A DNA stretch of 64,000 nucleotides from Cupriavidus sp. MP-37 (GTDB taxonomy: Bacteria > Pseudomonadota > Gammaproteobacteria > Burkholderiales > Burkholderiaceae), in contig NZ_CP085344.1 in NCBI RefSeq assembly GCF_020618415.1, positions 124,001 through 188,000 on the forward strand, written 5' to 3'. The notes under the pieces are model-generated. The model ran no database searches. It saw nothing but the letters and a program-made list of their open reading frames with translations, and had not been told where the DNA came from. Made by a program: the position numbers and the translations under genes. Each line of letters starts with the position of its first letter. Positions within the stretch are counted from its first letter, which is position 1. Below are positions 21,985-31,603 of the stretch, one piece after another.

Positions 21985-22110
21985 TGCTCCCCTCTCCCGC
22001 TTGCGGGAGAGGGGCAGGGGGTGAGGGCAGGCGCGGGCCTACCGCAGGCCTGACTTCGAAGAGACTCCCGGCCCTCACCCCAACCCTCTCCCGCAAGCGG
22101 GAGAGGGAGA
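21985..22110. repeat. REP-like inverted pair, locus 3
   Basis: Copy one at 21989-22014 is CCCCTCTCCCGC-TT-GCGGGAGAGGGG followed by GGTGAGGGC. Copy two at about 22085-22108 is CCCTCTCCCGC-AA-GCGGGAGAGGG preceded by GCCCTCACCCC. The layout is the same as the pair at 4429-4555. It lies between the convergent MBL hydrolase and TonB receptor genes and may terminate both. Confidence 0.9.
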
Positions 22111-22145
22111 ACCCAATTGGGATGCGTGGCCTCGCGGCAGGCCGA

Positions 22146-24326
22146 TCAGAACGACGTCCTGAACCCCACCTTCACGCTCCTGCCCGCCAGCGGCGCGATA
22201 TCGCGCAGGATCGACGCCGCGTTGCGCGCGTCCTGGTTGGTCAGGTTATCGCCGCGCAGGTACACCAGCGTCTGCGTGCCGGCCACCTTGAACTTGTAGG
22301 TCAGCGCCAGGCTCAGCAGCGTATAGGCATCGGTCGGCGTGTCGTTGTTCGGCACGCGCGTCTGCTTGGCCGCGTACGTGACATCCACGCGCGCGCCCCA
22401 CGGCCCGGCACCGTACACCAGCGCGCCGCCCAGGCGCAGCGGCGCCAGCCGGGGCAGCGGCTCGCCGGTGTCGCGGTTTTCGCCGCGCACGTAGTCGGCG
22501 CGTGCCTCGAAGTCGAGCGTGTCGCTGCTGGTCAGCAGCTTCTGCAGCAGGCGCGTCTTGCCTTCCGCCTCGAAGCCGTACAGCGTGGCCGGCACGCCCA
22601 GGTACTGGAATTCGGGCAGCGCATCCGGGCTGCCGACGGCAACCACATCGCCGGCCTCGTCGCGCGCGCGGCCGGTGGCGCTGAGCGCCAGGTAGTTGGC
22701 AAAGCGGCTGTAGTAGCCCGACACGCTGGCGCTGTGCGCGCCTGACTTGAAGCGCACGCCGAGGTCGATCGAGGTGGCGCGCTCCTTGTTGGCGTTGGGA
22801 TCGCCGACTTCCCAGGCGCCGGTGGCGACGTGGGGGCCGTTGGCGTACAGCTCGTAGAAGGTCGGCGCACGTTCCGTGTAGGACAGGTTGCTGGTCAGCG
22901 ACCACGCCGGGTTCACCTTGTACAGCAGGCCGGCCGAGGCGCTGGTGGCGTTGAAGCTGCGGTTGGCGTCGGCGAAGCGGTCGTTGCCGTTGGCGCTGGC
23001 CTTGACGCTGCTGTGGTCGAGCCGGCCGCCGAAGTTCAGCTTCAGGTCGCCGCCGGCGGTCAGCGGCAGCTCCTCGAACAGGAACAGCGCGGCATTGTCG
23101 GTGTTGGTGCTGGGCACGAAGGCCTCTTCGCCCAGCGCCGAGAAGTTGGTGTGCCCGAACTGCGTGCCGACCACTCCCGTCAGGTTGCCGATCTTCGCGT
23201 GTTTGGCCTCGAAGCGCGCATCCCAGCCGCGGTTCTTGAAGATCGTGCCGGTCTCGCCGTCTTCGATTTCGCGGTGCTCGTAGTCGGTGAAGCTGACCTT
23301 GCCCTTGACCGATTCGAACCAGCCGCCGGTATTGCCGGCCAGGTTGCGCGCCTCGCCTTCCAGCGCGAAGCGGTCCTGCTTCATCTTCAGCCGCACCGCG
23401 TCCTCGGCGGGGGTGCCGTAGTCGTTGCGGTAGGCGCTGTAGTTGGCGCCGAGGAAGCCATCGGCCCAGGTGTAGGAGCCGCCCAGCGAGCCGCCCTGCT
23501 GGTCGGCGCTGGTGTTGGGCAGGCGCCCGTAGGGCTCGGCCTCGCCCTCGGGCAGCGGTTCGGCGTTGCGCAGGCGCTCGCTGCGCGCGTAGCCGGGGAT
23601 GCGCAGGTCGCTGGTCTTGCGCGCGAAGGCATCGGCGTGGACGGCAAACTTGCCGTTGCCGGCCTCGATCAGCGCGCTGGCGTTGCGTGCCTGGTCGCCG
23701 CCGGCGGTGGCGCTGGCATCGACTGCGCCGCCGATGCCTTGGATCGGCTCTTTCGGGATGCGGTTGTCGATCACGTTGACCACGCCGCCGATGGCATTGC
23801 CGCCATACATCAGCGCCGCCGGGCCGCGCACGACTTCGATGCGCTCGGCCACCAGCGGATCGACAGGGACGGCGTGGTCGTAGGACAGCGTGGAGGCGTC
23901 GACCGTGGTGCCGCCGTTCTGCAGCACCTTGATGCGGTCGCCGTCCAGGCCGCGGATCACCGGCCGGCTGGCATTGGGGCCGAAGTAGGTGGACGACACC
24001 CCGGGCAGCTTGTCCAGGGTCTCGCCCAGCGTGCTGGCCTGGCGCACGGCCAGCGCGTCGCCGCCCAGCGTCGAGACCGGCGCCACCATGTCGTTCAGGT
24101 CGCTGCCCAGCGGGTTGGCCGTGACCACCACCTCGCGCAGCGTGGCGCCGGCCGGGGCCGGCGCGGCGTCGGCGGCGGGTGGCGTAGCAGTCTGGGCCAG
24201 TGCGGTGGGCGCTACCAGCGCCGTGGCCAGCGTGGCGGTGAGGGAAGCGGCCAGCGCTGCCAGCGGGGTCAGGCGCGGAGCGGTGGAGTTGGTGTAACGG
24301 CGGGCGGTGTAACGGTTTTTCGACAT
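22146..24326 (-). CDS. TonB-dependent outer-membrane receptor (probable zinc uptake, ZnuD-like)
   Basis: The start at 24326 gives 726 residues. The N-terminus is basic, followed by a hydrophobic signal ending near PTALAQTA. A TonB box-like LREVVVTANP precedes the plug domain, which carries LDKLPGVSSTYFGPNASRPVIRGLDGDRIKVL and ERIEVVRGPAALMYGGNAIGGVVNV. The barrel ends in the terminal Phe (KVGFRTSF) needed for outer-membrane assembly. Residues such as YEHREIEDGE show modest His content in extracellular loops. The zinc role is inferred from its place downstream of a CobW GTPase gene that has a candidate Zur operator; copper or siderophore transport remains possible. Confidence 0.88.
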   Translation of the reverse strand: MSKNRYTARRYTNSTAPRLTPLAALAASLTATLATALVAPTALAQTATPPAADAAPAPAGATLREVVVTANPLGSDLNDMVAPVSTLGGDALAVRQASTLGETLDKLPGVSSTYFGPNASRPVIRGLDGDRIKVLQNGGTTVDASTLSYDHAVPVDPLVAERIEVVRGPAALMYGGNAIGGVVNVIDNRIPKEPIQGIGGAVDASATAGGDQARNASALIEAGNGKFAVHADAFARKTSDLRIPGYARSERLRNAEPLPEGEAEPYGRLPNTSADQQGGSLGGSYTWADGFLGANYSAYRNDYGTPAEDAVRLKMKQDRFALEGEARNLAGNTGGWFESVKGKVSFTDYEHREIEDGETGTIFKNRGWDARFEAKHAKIGNLTGVVGTQFGHTNFSALGEEAFVPSTNTDNAALFLFEELPLTAGGDLKLNFGGRLDHSSVKASANGNDRFADANRSFNATSASAGLLYKVNPAWSLTSNLSYTERAPTFYELYANGPHVATGAWEVGDPNANKERATSIDLGVRFKSGAHSASVSGYYSRFANYLALSATGRARDEAGDVVAVGSPDALPEFQYLGVPATLYGFEAEGKTRLLQKLLTSSDTLDFEARADYVRGENRDTGEPLPRLAPLRLGGALVYGAGPWGARVDVTYAAKQTRVPNNDTPTDAYTLLSLALTYKFKVAGTQTLVYLRGDNLTNQDARNAASILRDIAPLAGRSVKVGFRTSF

Positions 24327-24484
24327 GGCGCGCGGAGCAATGCAGTGGCAATCGGCCCGGCTGGCACGGCGGCGTCCGGCCAGGCGCGGCGCGCCCACTA
24401 TGGGCGTGGCGGCGCGGCCGGAGGGCGCGTGTTCAGCTCGGAATGCGTAAGACGGCGGGTGCGCGGCGCTGGCCGCGTCCCGGA

Positions 24485-24886
24485 TCAGGCGAGGGCGATG
24501 GCCGGCACCGGCGGGGCGCGCGACTGGAAGGGATGGGCGGAGGGCAGGTCGGGCCAGCGCCAGGCCAGGCTGGCCGGCTTGACTGGTTTGCCGAAGGCAA
24601 GCCGCAGCGGCGGCAGCTTGCCGCAATGCGTGTCGGCAACGGTGGCGCCATCGAACAGCACGCACGAGTGCCCGCCGAAGACCTGTGCCAGCGGATGCGG
24701 GTCAGTGTCGGACGCTGCGGTGGCGTTGGCCACCACCGAGGCGCCCGTTGCGGCGAGCAGGCCGCCGTGCACGATGCGGTGGGTCAGCCCGGCATGCTGC
24801 GCCAGCAGCAGGCACAGCGCCAGCCATAGCGCGGACCACAGGCCCGGGCCGTGCGCGCGCAGGCGGGCGAACCAGTCAGTGCGCAT
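24485..24886 (-). CDS. DUF2946-like small membrane/exported protein
   Basis: The start at 24886 lies inside the end of the upstream CobW gene (11-bp overlap), giving 133 residues. One hydrophobic segment, LWSALWLALCLLLAQHAGL, is followed by His and Cys residues (THRIVHGG, GGHSCVLFD, DTHCGKLPP), and the tail is HPFQSRAPPVPAIALA. The arrangement resembles DUF2946 proteins, which are often found beside metal-uptake genes; that family match is from memory and tentative. The His/Cys pairs suggest metal binding. It sits between the GTPase and the TonB receptor in what looks like one operon. Confidence 0.7.
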   Translation of the reverse strand: MRTDWFARLRAHGPGLWSALWLALCLLLAQHAGLTHRIVHGGLLAATGASVVANATAASDTDPHPLAQVFGGHSCVLFDGATVADTHCGKLPPLRLAFGKPVKPASLAWRWPDLPSAHPFQSRAPPVPAIALA

Positions 24887-26165
24887 GGGGATCGCGGCCT
24901 TGGTGGCTGTTATCGTGGTCCCCGCAGCCGCAGTCATCGCCGTGGCCGTGGTCGTGGCCATGCGCGTGGTCGTGGTCGTGGTCGTCGTCGAAATCGTCGA
25001 CCCAGGCCGGGAAAGGGTCCGCATAGCTTGCCCAGGCCGCCACGCCGGCAGCCAGCTCGGCATCGCTCAGCAGGCAGGCATCCAGGCGCGCCTGCAGCGC
25101 GGCGTGGTCCAGGTCCAGGCCGATCAGCACCAGTTCCTGGCGGCGGTCGCCGAACGGCGCCGGGGCGCCGCCGTCCTGCATGTCGGCTTCCACTTCCGCG
25201 CGCTCGGCGGCGTCGGCCGGCCATTCCGCCGGGTCCAGCGCCGCCCACCAGGCGCCCGCGCCGCCATGGCGGCAGACGCCGCCGGACTGGTTCCAGTCGC
25301 CCGCGGTTTCCATGCGGCTCGCCAGCCAGAACAGGCCCCTGGAGCGCAGCACGCTGCCATGCTCGCGCAGCCATTCGGTATGGATCAGGTCGGCGAAGCG
25401 TTGCGGGTGGAACGGGCGGCGGCGGCGGTAGACCAGCGTGGAGACGCCGCTGGCGGCGTCCGCGGCGGGTGCTTCGCCACGCAGCGCGGCGAGCCAGCCG
25501 GCGCCATCGGCGGCGGCTTCGAAATCAAAGCGGCCGGTGCCCTGCACGCGCCCGGGCGGAACCTTGCCGAAGCTGGATTCGACGATGTCGGCGCGCGGGT
25601 TCAGCGCCTGCAGCGCCGCGCGCAGCCGTGCCAACTCGGCGGCGGCGACGAGTTCGGCCTTGTTCAGCACCATCACGTCGCAGCCTTCGATCTGCGCCAC
25701 CAGCACTTCGGCCACGGTGCGGTCGTCGTCCTGGCCCTGCGCCAGGCCACGGTCAGCGAGGAACTCGGCTTCATTGAGGTCGCGCAGCACGGTAGCGGCA
25801 TCGACCACGGTCACCAGCGTGTCCGGCTGCAAGGCGGCGTCGGGCCCCGCGCCATGCTCGGCCTCGAACAGGAAGCCTTCGGCAATGGCCAGCGGCTCGT
25901 CGAGGCCGTCGGCCTCCACCAGCAGCGCGTCGAAACGGCCTTCGGCGGCCAGCCGTGCGGCTGCGGCGAGCAGCGGCTCGCCCGAGGGCAGCAGCGCGGC
26001 CTCACAGCCGGGCGGCAAGGGCGCCAGCGCTTGCCCGTCCTGCGCGCCGCAGACCAGCACGCCGACACGCCCGCGCGCGCCATGCGCGAGCAGGTGGTTC
26101 AGCAGCGTGGTCTTGCCGGCGCCGGGAAAACCGGACAGCACGGTGACGGGCAGGCGATCAGCCAT
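24876..26165 (-). CDS. CobW/COG0523 GTPase lacking the CxCC motif (zinc metallochaperone-like)
   Basis: The start at 26165 gives 429 residues beginning MADRLPVTVLSGFPGAGKTT, with the P-loop at residues 12-19. The guanine-specificity motif is in VMVLNKAEL. At the site where relatives have GCxCC, this protein reads ALLPSGEP, so the usual metal-binding cysteines are missing. The C-terminal domain begins about LVYRRRRPFHPQRFADLI and ends in a His/Asp tail (DDDHDHDHAHGHDHGHG, then DCGCGDHDN). Proteins of this layout are often Zur-regulated. A dyad at 26224-26240 lies 58 bases upstream. It probably leads an operon with the DUF2946-like and TonB genes. Confidence 0.88.
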   Translation of the reverse strand: MADRLPVTVLSGFPGAGKTTLLNHLLAHGARGRVGVLVCGAQDGQALAPLPPGCEAALLPSGEPLLAAAARLAAEGRFDALLVEADGLDEPLAIAEGFLFEAEHGAGPDAALQPDTLVTVVDAATVLRDLNEAEFLADRGLAQGQDDDRTVAEVLVAQIEGCDVMVLNKAELVAAAELARLRAALQALNPRADIVESSFGKVPPGRVQGTGRFDFEAAADGAGWLAALRGEAPAADAASGVSTLVYRRRRPFHPQRFADLIHTEWLREHGSVLRSRGLFWLASRMETAGDWNQSGGVCRHGGAGAWWAALDPAEWPADAAERAEVEADMQDGGAPAPFGDRRQELVLIGLDLDHAALQARLDACLLSDAELAAGVAAWASYADPFPAWVDDFDDDHDHDHAHGHDHGHGDDCGCGDHDNSHQGRDPHAH

Positions 26166-26221
26166 GGCAGCAGCAGGGAATGTGGAGGAGGCAACGCAGC
26201 GCGCAAAGGTCGCGGGCGCGC

Positions 26222-26240
26222 TGTTGCAACAAGGTTGCGA
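26222..26240 (-). promoter_or_regulatory. Candidate Zur operator upstream of the CobW/TonB operon
   Basis: TTGCAAC-AAG-GTTGCGA is a dyad with 6 of 7 arm matches. Over 19 positions it matches the site upstream of the Zur-like gene (29119-29137) at 13 positions, with the same centre of symmetry. The assignment to Zur is inference from context. Confidence 0.6.
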
Positions 26241-26346
26241 ATTTACCAGAAAGGCCGCGGCGGCAACAGCCGGATGATTCTCAATGGCAGGCCGTGGCCA
26301 TGGCGCGACAAGGGCTGGAGGGGGGGCCAAAAGGGCCCAAAAACAA

Positions 26347-26368
26347 ACGGCCCGGGTACCCGGGCCGT
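26347..26368 (-). terminator. Rho-independent terminator of dksA
   Basis: A perfect 22-bp palindrome (half-site ACGGCCCGGGT) lies 41 bases beyond the dksA stop. On the minus strand it is followed by GTTTGTTTTT. Confidence 0.85.
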
Positions 26369-26409
26369 CATGTTGCGCAGGCTGCGCCGGCTGGCCGGCG
26401 CGCCGCGCT

Positions 26410-27096
26410 TCAGTCGCCGAACAGCTTCTGGCGCAGTTCGCGGCGTTGCTGCGCTTCCAGCGACAGCGTGGCGGTGGGACGCGCCAGCAGGCGCGGCACG
26501 CCGATCGGCTCGCCGGTTTCCTCGCACCAGCCGTAGTCGCCGGACTCGATGCGCTGCAGCGACTGTTCGACCTTCTTCAGCAGCTTGCGCTCGCGGTCGC
26601 GCGTGCGCAGTTCCAGCGCGTGTTCTTCCTCGATGGTGGCGCGGTCGGCCGGATCCGGCACGATCACGGTTTCGCGCAGGTGTTCCGTGGTCTGGTCAGC
26701 GTTCTTCAGGATTTCGTCGCGCAGCTGCTCAAGGCGATGCTTGAAGAAGGCGAGCTGCGCTTCGTTCATGTAATCCTTGTCGCTCATCTTCAGGATTTCA
26801 GCTTCAGTCAGAAGTTTGTTGCTGCTCATGGTTGCTGCTGATTCTCTTGTTGATGCGGCCGGCGGCGTCTCAGTCCGCGCGGGTGCGCTGTCCGCGCGCT
26901 TGCGCGCCACGGTTGTTTCACTCTGGCTGGCTGCAGTCTTGCTGCTTCGCGGGCCTCCCTTCCTTGCGCCCGCTTCGGCGTTCGCCGTACTGCCGCGGGG
27001 AGCGGGCGCGGCCTTCACAGGCTGCGCCTTGAGCGTCTCTGCCGCGGCACTACCAGTCTTGCTGCGGCTTTCTTTGGTCTTCGTTGCGGCTGTCAT
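26410..27096 (-). CDS. dksA: DksA-family RNA polymerase-binding factor, zinc-finger cysteines mostly lost, long N-terminal extension
   Basis: The 228-residue frame starts at 27096 with GAGAGAGG just upstream. Residues 1 to about 88 are Ala/Lys/Pro/Ser-rich low complexity. The canonical protein begins near MSSNKLLTEAEILKMSDKDY, with the coiled-coil tip region PDPADRATIEEEHALELRTRDRE (the Asp residues of the DksA tip). The zinc-finger positions read Cys191, Thr194, Ser212, Ala215 instead of four Cys, so zinc binding is unlikely. An internal start at MSSNK has a weaker ribosome site. It mediates the stringent response with ppGpp. It lies between two zinc-related operons but has its own terminator. 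Confidence 0.9.
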   Translation of the reverse strand: MTAATKTKESRSKTGSAAAETLKAQPVKAAPAPRGSTANAEAGARKGGPRSSKTAASQSETTVARKRADSAPARTETPPAASTRESAATMSSNKLLTEAEILKMSDKDYMNEAQLAFFKHRLEQLRDEILKNADQTTEHLRETVIVPDPADRATIEEEHALELRTRDRERKLLKKVEQSLQRIESGDYGWCEETGEPIGVPRLLARPTATLSLEAQQRRELRQKLFGD

Positions 27097-27438
27097 GGGG
27101 ACACCTCTCTCTCGCGTCAGTCAGTGACGGCGCGCGTCGGGGTACCCCAAGCGGAACAGGCGGTCTCCGCACGAAGCACTGCGACCGCACCTGCCGGCGG
27201 CCTGCCTCATGCTGACGACAACCGCCGCCCTCAAGTCCACCGGCAAGCGGTGGACCGGATACCGGCGGCGGGAAAAAGGTGCGCCACCGGTATCAAATCC
27301 GGCCTATTGTACTTGAACAAATTTTTCGGAGATATGGGGAAAACCGGCTGGCGCTTCGGTATTTCCCCGGTACCCCGAACGGGGGGCAGCCGCGGGGCGG
27401 TGTCGGATGGGGTGCCGCCCATGGGACGGCGGGCGCAC
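27097..27438. other. Gene-free stretch between dksA and the His-rich CobW gene
   Basis: These 342 bases contain a relatively AT-rich patch at 27300-27340. It includes a minus-strand TACAAT (27306-27311) that could be the dksA -10 box, which would give a leader of about 200 bases. An inverted repeat TCCACCG-GCAAG-CGGTGGA lies at 27236-27254 without a T tract. I saw no small gene with a supported start. Confidence 0.45.
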
Positions 27439-28542
<1,104 letters not shown>

Positions 28543-28569
28543 TGTTGTTCTCCGGGAAATGAGTGCCGG

Positions 28570-29091
28570 TCAGTGGGCGGCGCGCGTACGCTTGCCGCAT
28601 TCGGCGCAGACGCCGTTCACGGTCAGTTCGACATGTTCGATGGCAAAGCCGCTGGGCACGCGCGGCGCGGCCGGCTGCGCCGCGGCGGCGGCATCGTCCA
28701 GGCAGAAGGTGCGGTCGCAGCGGGTGCAGTGGAAATGGCTGTGCTGGCGATGTTCCTGCGCCCGCGCGGCCTCGTGCTCGACCAGGCTGAAGCGGAACAC
28801 GCGGTCGTTGCCGGCGCGCTTCTGCGCCACGCCCTGCTCCACCAGCCAGTCCAGCACGCGGTAGACGGTGACGCGGTCGATGGTCTCGCCGGCCTCGGGC
28901 AGCCGGTCGATCACGGCCTGGTGGGTCAGCGCCTCATCGCTGCCGATCAGGCAGGCCAGGATGCACAGCCGCGGCTGGGTCACGCGCGCGCCCAGCCGGC
29001 GCAGGCGCTCATGGGCGGCCTCGAGGGCCGCCGGGGTCGGGCTTGCCGGTTCCGGCACCAGGGCCGGCCGGTCCGGACTGGGACGGGTCAT
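28570..29091 (-). CDS. zur: Fur-family regulator, probable Zur
   Basis: The 173-residue protein has an N-terminal winged helix (VTQPRLCILACL, then VTVYRVLDWLVEQGV, the DNA-recognition helix) and a metal-binding dimer domain with HSHFHCTRC at residues 117-125 and CAEC at 162-165, the structural zinc Cys4 site. The His-rich EHRQHSHFHC is typical. An Ala-rich insertion (DDAAAAAQPAAPR) follows the first CxxC. Zur rather than Fur is inferred from its pairing with a CobW GTPase gene 27 bases downstream. A dyad at 29119-29139 probably provides autoregulation. Confidence 0.87.
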   Translation of the reverse strand: MTRPSPDRPALVPEPASPTPAALEAAHERLRRLGARVTQPRLCILACLIGSDEALTHQAVIDRLPEAGETIDRVTVYRVLDWLVEQGVAQKRAGNDRVFRFSLVEHEAARAQEHRQHSHFHCTRCDRTFCLDDAAAAAQPAAPRVPSGFAIEHVELTVNGVCAECGKRTRAAH

Positions 29092-29118
29092 GGCCGGATT
29101 TAACCATAGGCCTCCGGT

Positions 29119-29139
29119 TGATGCAATTCAGTTGCGTCA
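29119..29139. promoter_or_regulatory. Candidate Zur operator between zur and the divergent hydrolase gene
   Basis: TGATGCAA-TTCAG-TTGCGTCA is a dyad with 7 of 8 arm matches, 28 bases upstream of the zur start and 57 bases upstream of the hydrolase start. It shares the TGCAA and GTTGCG arms and the same centre as the site at 26222-26240. It could control both divergent genes. Confidence 0.62.
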
Positions 29140-29195
29140 GCCGGGGCGGCGGTTTGCGCCTATGATCGGCACTGGACCACCAAGCGGAGACCCCC

Positions 29196-30095
29196 ATGCT
29201 GAATGACGCGAGCGCGCTGCTGTTCCCGAATTTCGAACCGTTCCGGCAGCAGGTCGGCGAAGTCGAGATCGCCGGGGTGCGGGGCGGCTCGGGGCCGCCG
29301 CTGCTGCTGTTGCACGGCCACCCGCAAAGCCACCTGATCTGGCACCGGGTGGCGCCCGCGCTGGCCGACCACTTCACGGTGATCGCCACCGACCTGCGCG
29401 GCTACGGCAGCAGTTCGGCGCCGCCGGGCAACGCCGGCCACGAGCGCTACAGCAAGCGCACCATGGCGCAGGACCAGGTCGCGCTGATGGCGGCGCTGGG
29501 CTACCGGCGCTTTGCGCTGTGCGGCCATGACCGCGGCGCGCGCGTCTCGCACCGGCTGTGCCTGGACCATCCCGAGGCGGTCAGCCGTGCCATGCTGCTC
29601 GACATCGCGCCCACGCTGGCCATGTACGAGCGCACCAGCATGGCGTTTGCCGCCGCCTACTGGCACTGGTTCTTCCTGATCCAGCCGGCGCCGTTCCCCG
29701 AGACGCTGATCAACGCCGAGCCGGATTTCTATATCCAGAAGCTGATGGGGCTGCGCCACGCCGGCCTGGCGGCGTTCGCCCCCGACGCGATGGCCGCCTA
29801 CACCGCGGCGATGCGCGACCCGGCCCGCGTGCACGCCATGTGCGAAGACTACCGCGCCGCCGCCACCATCGACCTCGAGCACGATCGCGCCGACCGCGAG
29901 GCCGGGCGGCGCCTGGCGCTGCCGCTGCGCGTGCTGTGGGGCGAGCACGGCGTGGTGGCGCGCTGCTTCGAGCCGCTGGCGCTGTGGCAGGAAGTGGCCG
30001 CCGACGTGAGCGGGCGCGCGCTGCCCTGCGGCCATTACATCCCCGAGGAAGCCCCTGAACCGCTGCTGGAGGAAATGCTCGGTTTCTTCCGCTAG
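29196..30095 (+). CDS. Alpha/beta hydrolase with complete haloacetate (fluoroacetate) dehalogenase active site
   Basis: The 299-residue protein has the nucleophile elbow GHDRGARVSHR with Asp112. Compared from memory with the Rhodopseudomonas fluoroacetate dehalogenase, it keeps Asp112, Arg113, Arg116, Asp136 (LLDIAPT), His157 and Trp158 (YWHWFF), Tyr219 (EDYRAAATID) and the base His280 (CGHYIPEE), at nearly the same numbering. These residues bind the carboxylate and halide. Dehalogenation of haloacetates is thus plausible; some relatives act as epoxide hydrolases or esterases. It diverges from zur. GGAGACCCCC precedes the ATG. Confidence 0.86.
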   Translation: MLNDASALLFPNFEPFRQQVGEVEIAGVRGGSGPPLLLLHGHPQSHLIWHRVAPALADHFTVIATDLRGYGSSSAPPGNAGHERYSKRTMAQDQVALMAALGYRRFALCGHDRGARVSHRLCLDHPEAVSRAMLLDIAPTLAMYERTSMAFAAAYWHWFFLIQPAPFPETLINAEPDFYIQKLMGLRHAGLAAFAPDAMAAYTAAMRDPARVHAMCEDYRAAATIDLEHDRADREAGRRLALPLRVLWGEHGVVARCFEPLALWQEVAADVSGRALPCGHYIPEEAPEPLLEEMLGFFR

Positions 30096-30380
30096 GCGGC
30101 GCCGGGTGTCGCCAACGCAGCCTTTTTGGGCGATTGCTGCCATATCTTCCCTGTTCCCCGCCATATGCCGCGGATTGCAGGCGGGTTAGCCCCTATACCT
30201 GCCTATTGTCTGCTGTTGTTAACATCAAGCCCCGCCCTTGCCGTTTGCGGCGGGGCAGCGGTGCCAGCCGGCATGGTCCAAGCGCGGCCAACGAGACTGC
30301 GCGAGGGCGCCCCCGAGCGGGCGCCGGGCCGGCGGCAACGCATTGCAGACGGGTATCACCGGGAACCAGGAGAAGAGAGC

Positions 30381-31367
30381 ATGAAACGCGTGGCAAAGAT
30401 GGTCGCGGCCGCTATGGCAGTCAGCGCGATGGGTGTGGCGACGGGCGCGTACGCCCAGGAATATCCGGGCAGCAAGCCGGTGACGGCGGTGGTGCCGTTT
30501 GCCGCGGGCGGGCCCACCGACAAGGTCTCGCGCGAACTGACCATGATCATGTCCAAGCACCTGGGCGCGACCATCGTGATCGAAAACCTCGGCGGTGCCG
30601 GCGGCACCATCGGCGCCAAGAAGGTGGTCCAGGCCAAGAACGATGGCCACACCGTGCTGATCCACCATATCGGCATGTCGACGGCCCCGGCGCTGTACCG
30701 CAACCTGGGCTTCGATCCGCTCAAGGATTTTGAAATGGTCGGCGAGATCGCCGATGTGCCGATGGTGCTGGTCGGCAACAAGTCGCTGCCGCCCAACACC
30801 TTCAAGGACCTGGTGCCGTACATCAAGGCCAACGCCAGCAAGCTGTCGCTGGCCAATGCCGGCATCGGCTCGGCCTCGCACCTGTGCGGCCTGCTGTTCC
30901 AGAGCGCGATCCAGACCGAGCTGACCACGGTGCCGTACAAGGGCACGGCGCCGGCGCTGACCGACATCCTGGGCGGCCAGGTCAACCTGATGTGCGACCA
31001 GACAACCAATATCGCCGGCCAGCTCAAGGCGGGCGCGCTCAAGCCGTACGCGGCCATGCAGTCGAAACGCGTGGAAGCCTTCAAGGACATCCCGACCGCC
31101 GCCGAGCAGGGCCTGCCGGGCGTCGAAGTCAAGATCTGGCACGCCATGTACGCACCCAAGGGTACGCCCAAGCCGGTGATCGACAAGCTGTCGGCGGCGC
31201 TGCAGAAATCGGTGGCCGACCCGGCCTTCCGTGCCAAGATGGCCGAGCTGGGCGCCGAGGCCGTGCCCGCGCAGCGCGCCACGCCGGATTCGCTGCGCAC
31301 CTTCCTGGGCGCCGAAATCAACAAGTGGACCCCGGTCATCAAGAAGGCCGGCGTGTACGCGGACTGA
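30381..31367 (+). CDS. Tripartite tricarboxylate transporter substrate-binding protein (Bug/TctC family)
   Basis: Start at 30381 after CCAGGAGAAGAGAGC. The 328-residue protein has a signal peptide (MKRVAKMVAAAMAVSAMGVA, cleavage near AYAQ), then the Bug signatures KPVTAVVPFAAGGPTDKVSR, NLGGAGGTIGA and LTDILGGQVNLMCDQTTN. It binds a small carboxylate in the periplasm. No TctA/TctB membrane genes are adjacent, so it is one of the orphan Bug proteins common in this order. The ligand is unknown. A strong terminator follows at 31436-31465. Confidence 0.93.
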   Translation: MKRVAKMVAAAMAVSAMGVATGAYAQEYPGSKPVTAVVPFAAGGPTDKVSRELTMIMSKHLGATIVIENLGGAGGTIGAKKVVQAKNDGHTVLIHHIGMSTAPALYRNLGFDPLKDFEMVGEIADVPMVLVGNKSLPPNTFKDLVPYIKANASKLSLANAGIGSASHLCGLLFQSAIQTELTTVPYKGTAPALTDILGGQVNLMCDQTTNIAGQLKAGALKPYAAMQSKRVEAFKDIPTAAEQGLPGVEVKIWHAMYAPKGTPKPVIDKLSAALQKSVADPAFRAKMAELGAEAVPAQRATPDSLRTFLGAEINKWTPVIKKAGVYAD

Positions 31368-31435
31368 TGTAGCGGACTGCTCCGAAGGAGTGATTCATGC
31401 GGCGCGCTGGCCTGCTGGCCGGTGCGTCCCGCCCG

Positions 31436-31465
31436 AGGGCCATGCACTGCGCATGGCCCTTTTTG
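31436..31465 (+). terminator. Rho-independent terminator after the Bug gene
   Basis: AGGGCCATGC-ACTGC-GCATGGCCCT forms a perfect 10-bp stem and is followed by TTTTTG-TTT. It lies 69 bases after the stop and before hslV. Confidence 0.9.
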
Positions 31466-31603
31466 TTTCCGGATCGCCGCGACCAGCGCGGGCGGGCATC
31501 CTATATTGGTCAGACTGCCGCCGCCGGCGAGGTGTCGGGACAGGCCTTGAAACCGTGCGGGGGCGTCGCCAACTACGGTCCTGACATATTCACGGAAGCC
31601 ACC

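Noticed and set aside
22830..26744. A 1304-codon open frame on the plus strand opposite the TonB receptor and CobW genes
   Set aside because: It is the antisense shadow of two real genes with clear motifs. Long antisense frames are expected in such high-GC codon usage, and its protein has no recognisable domain.
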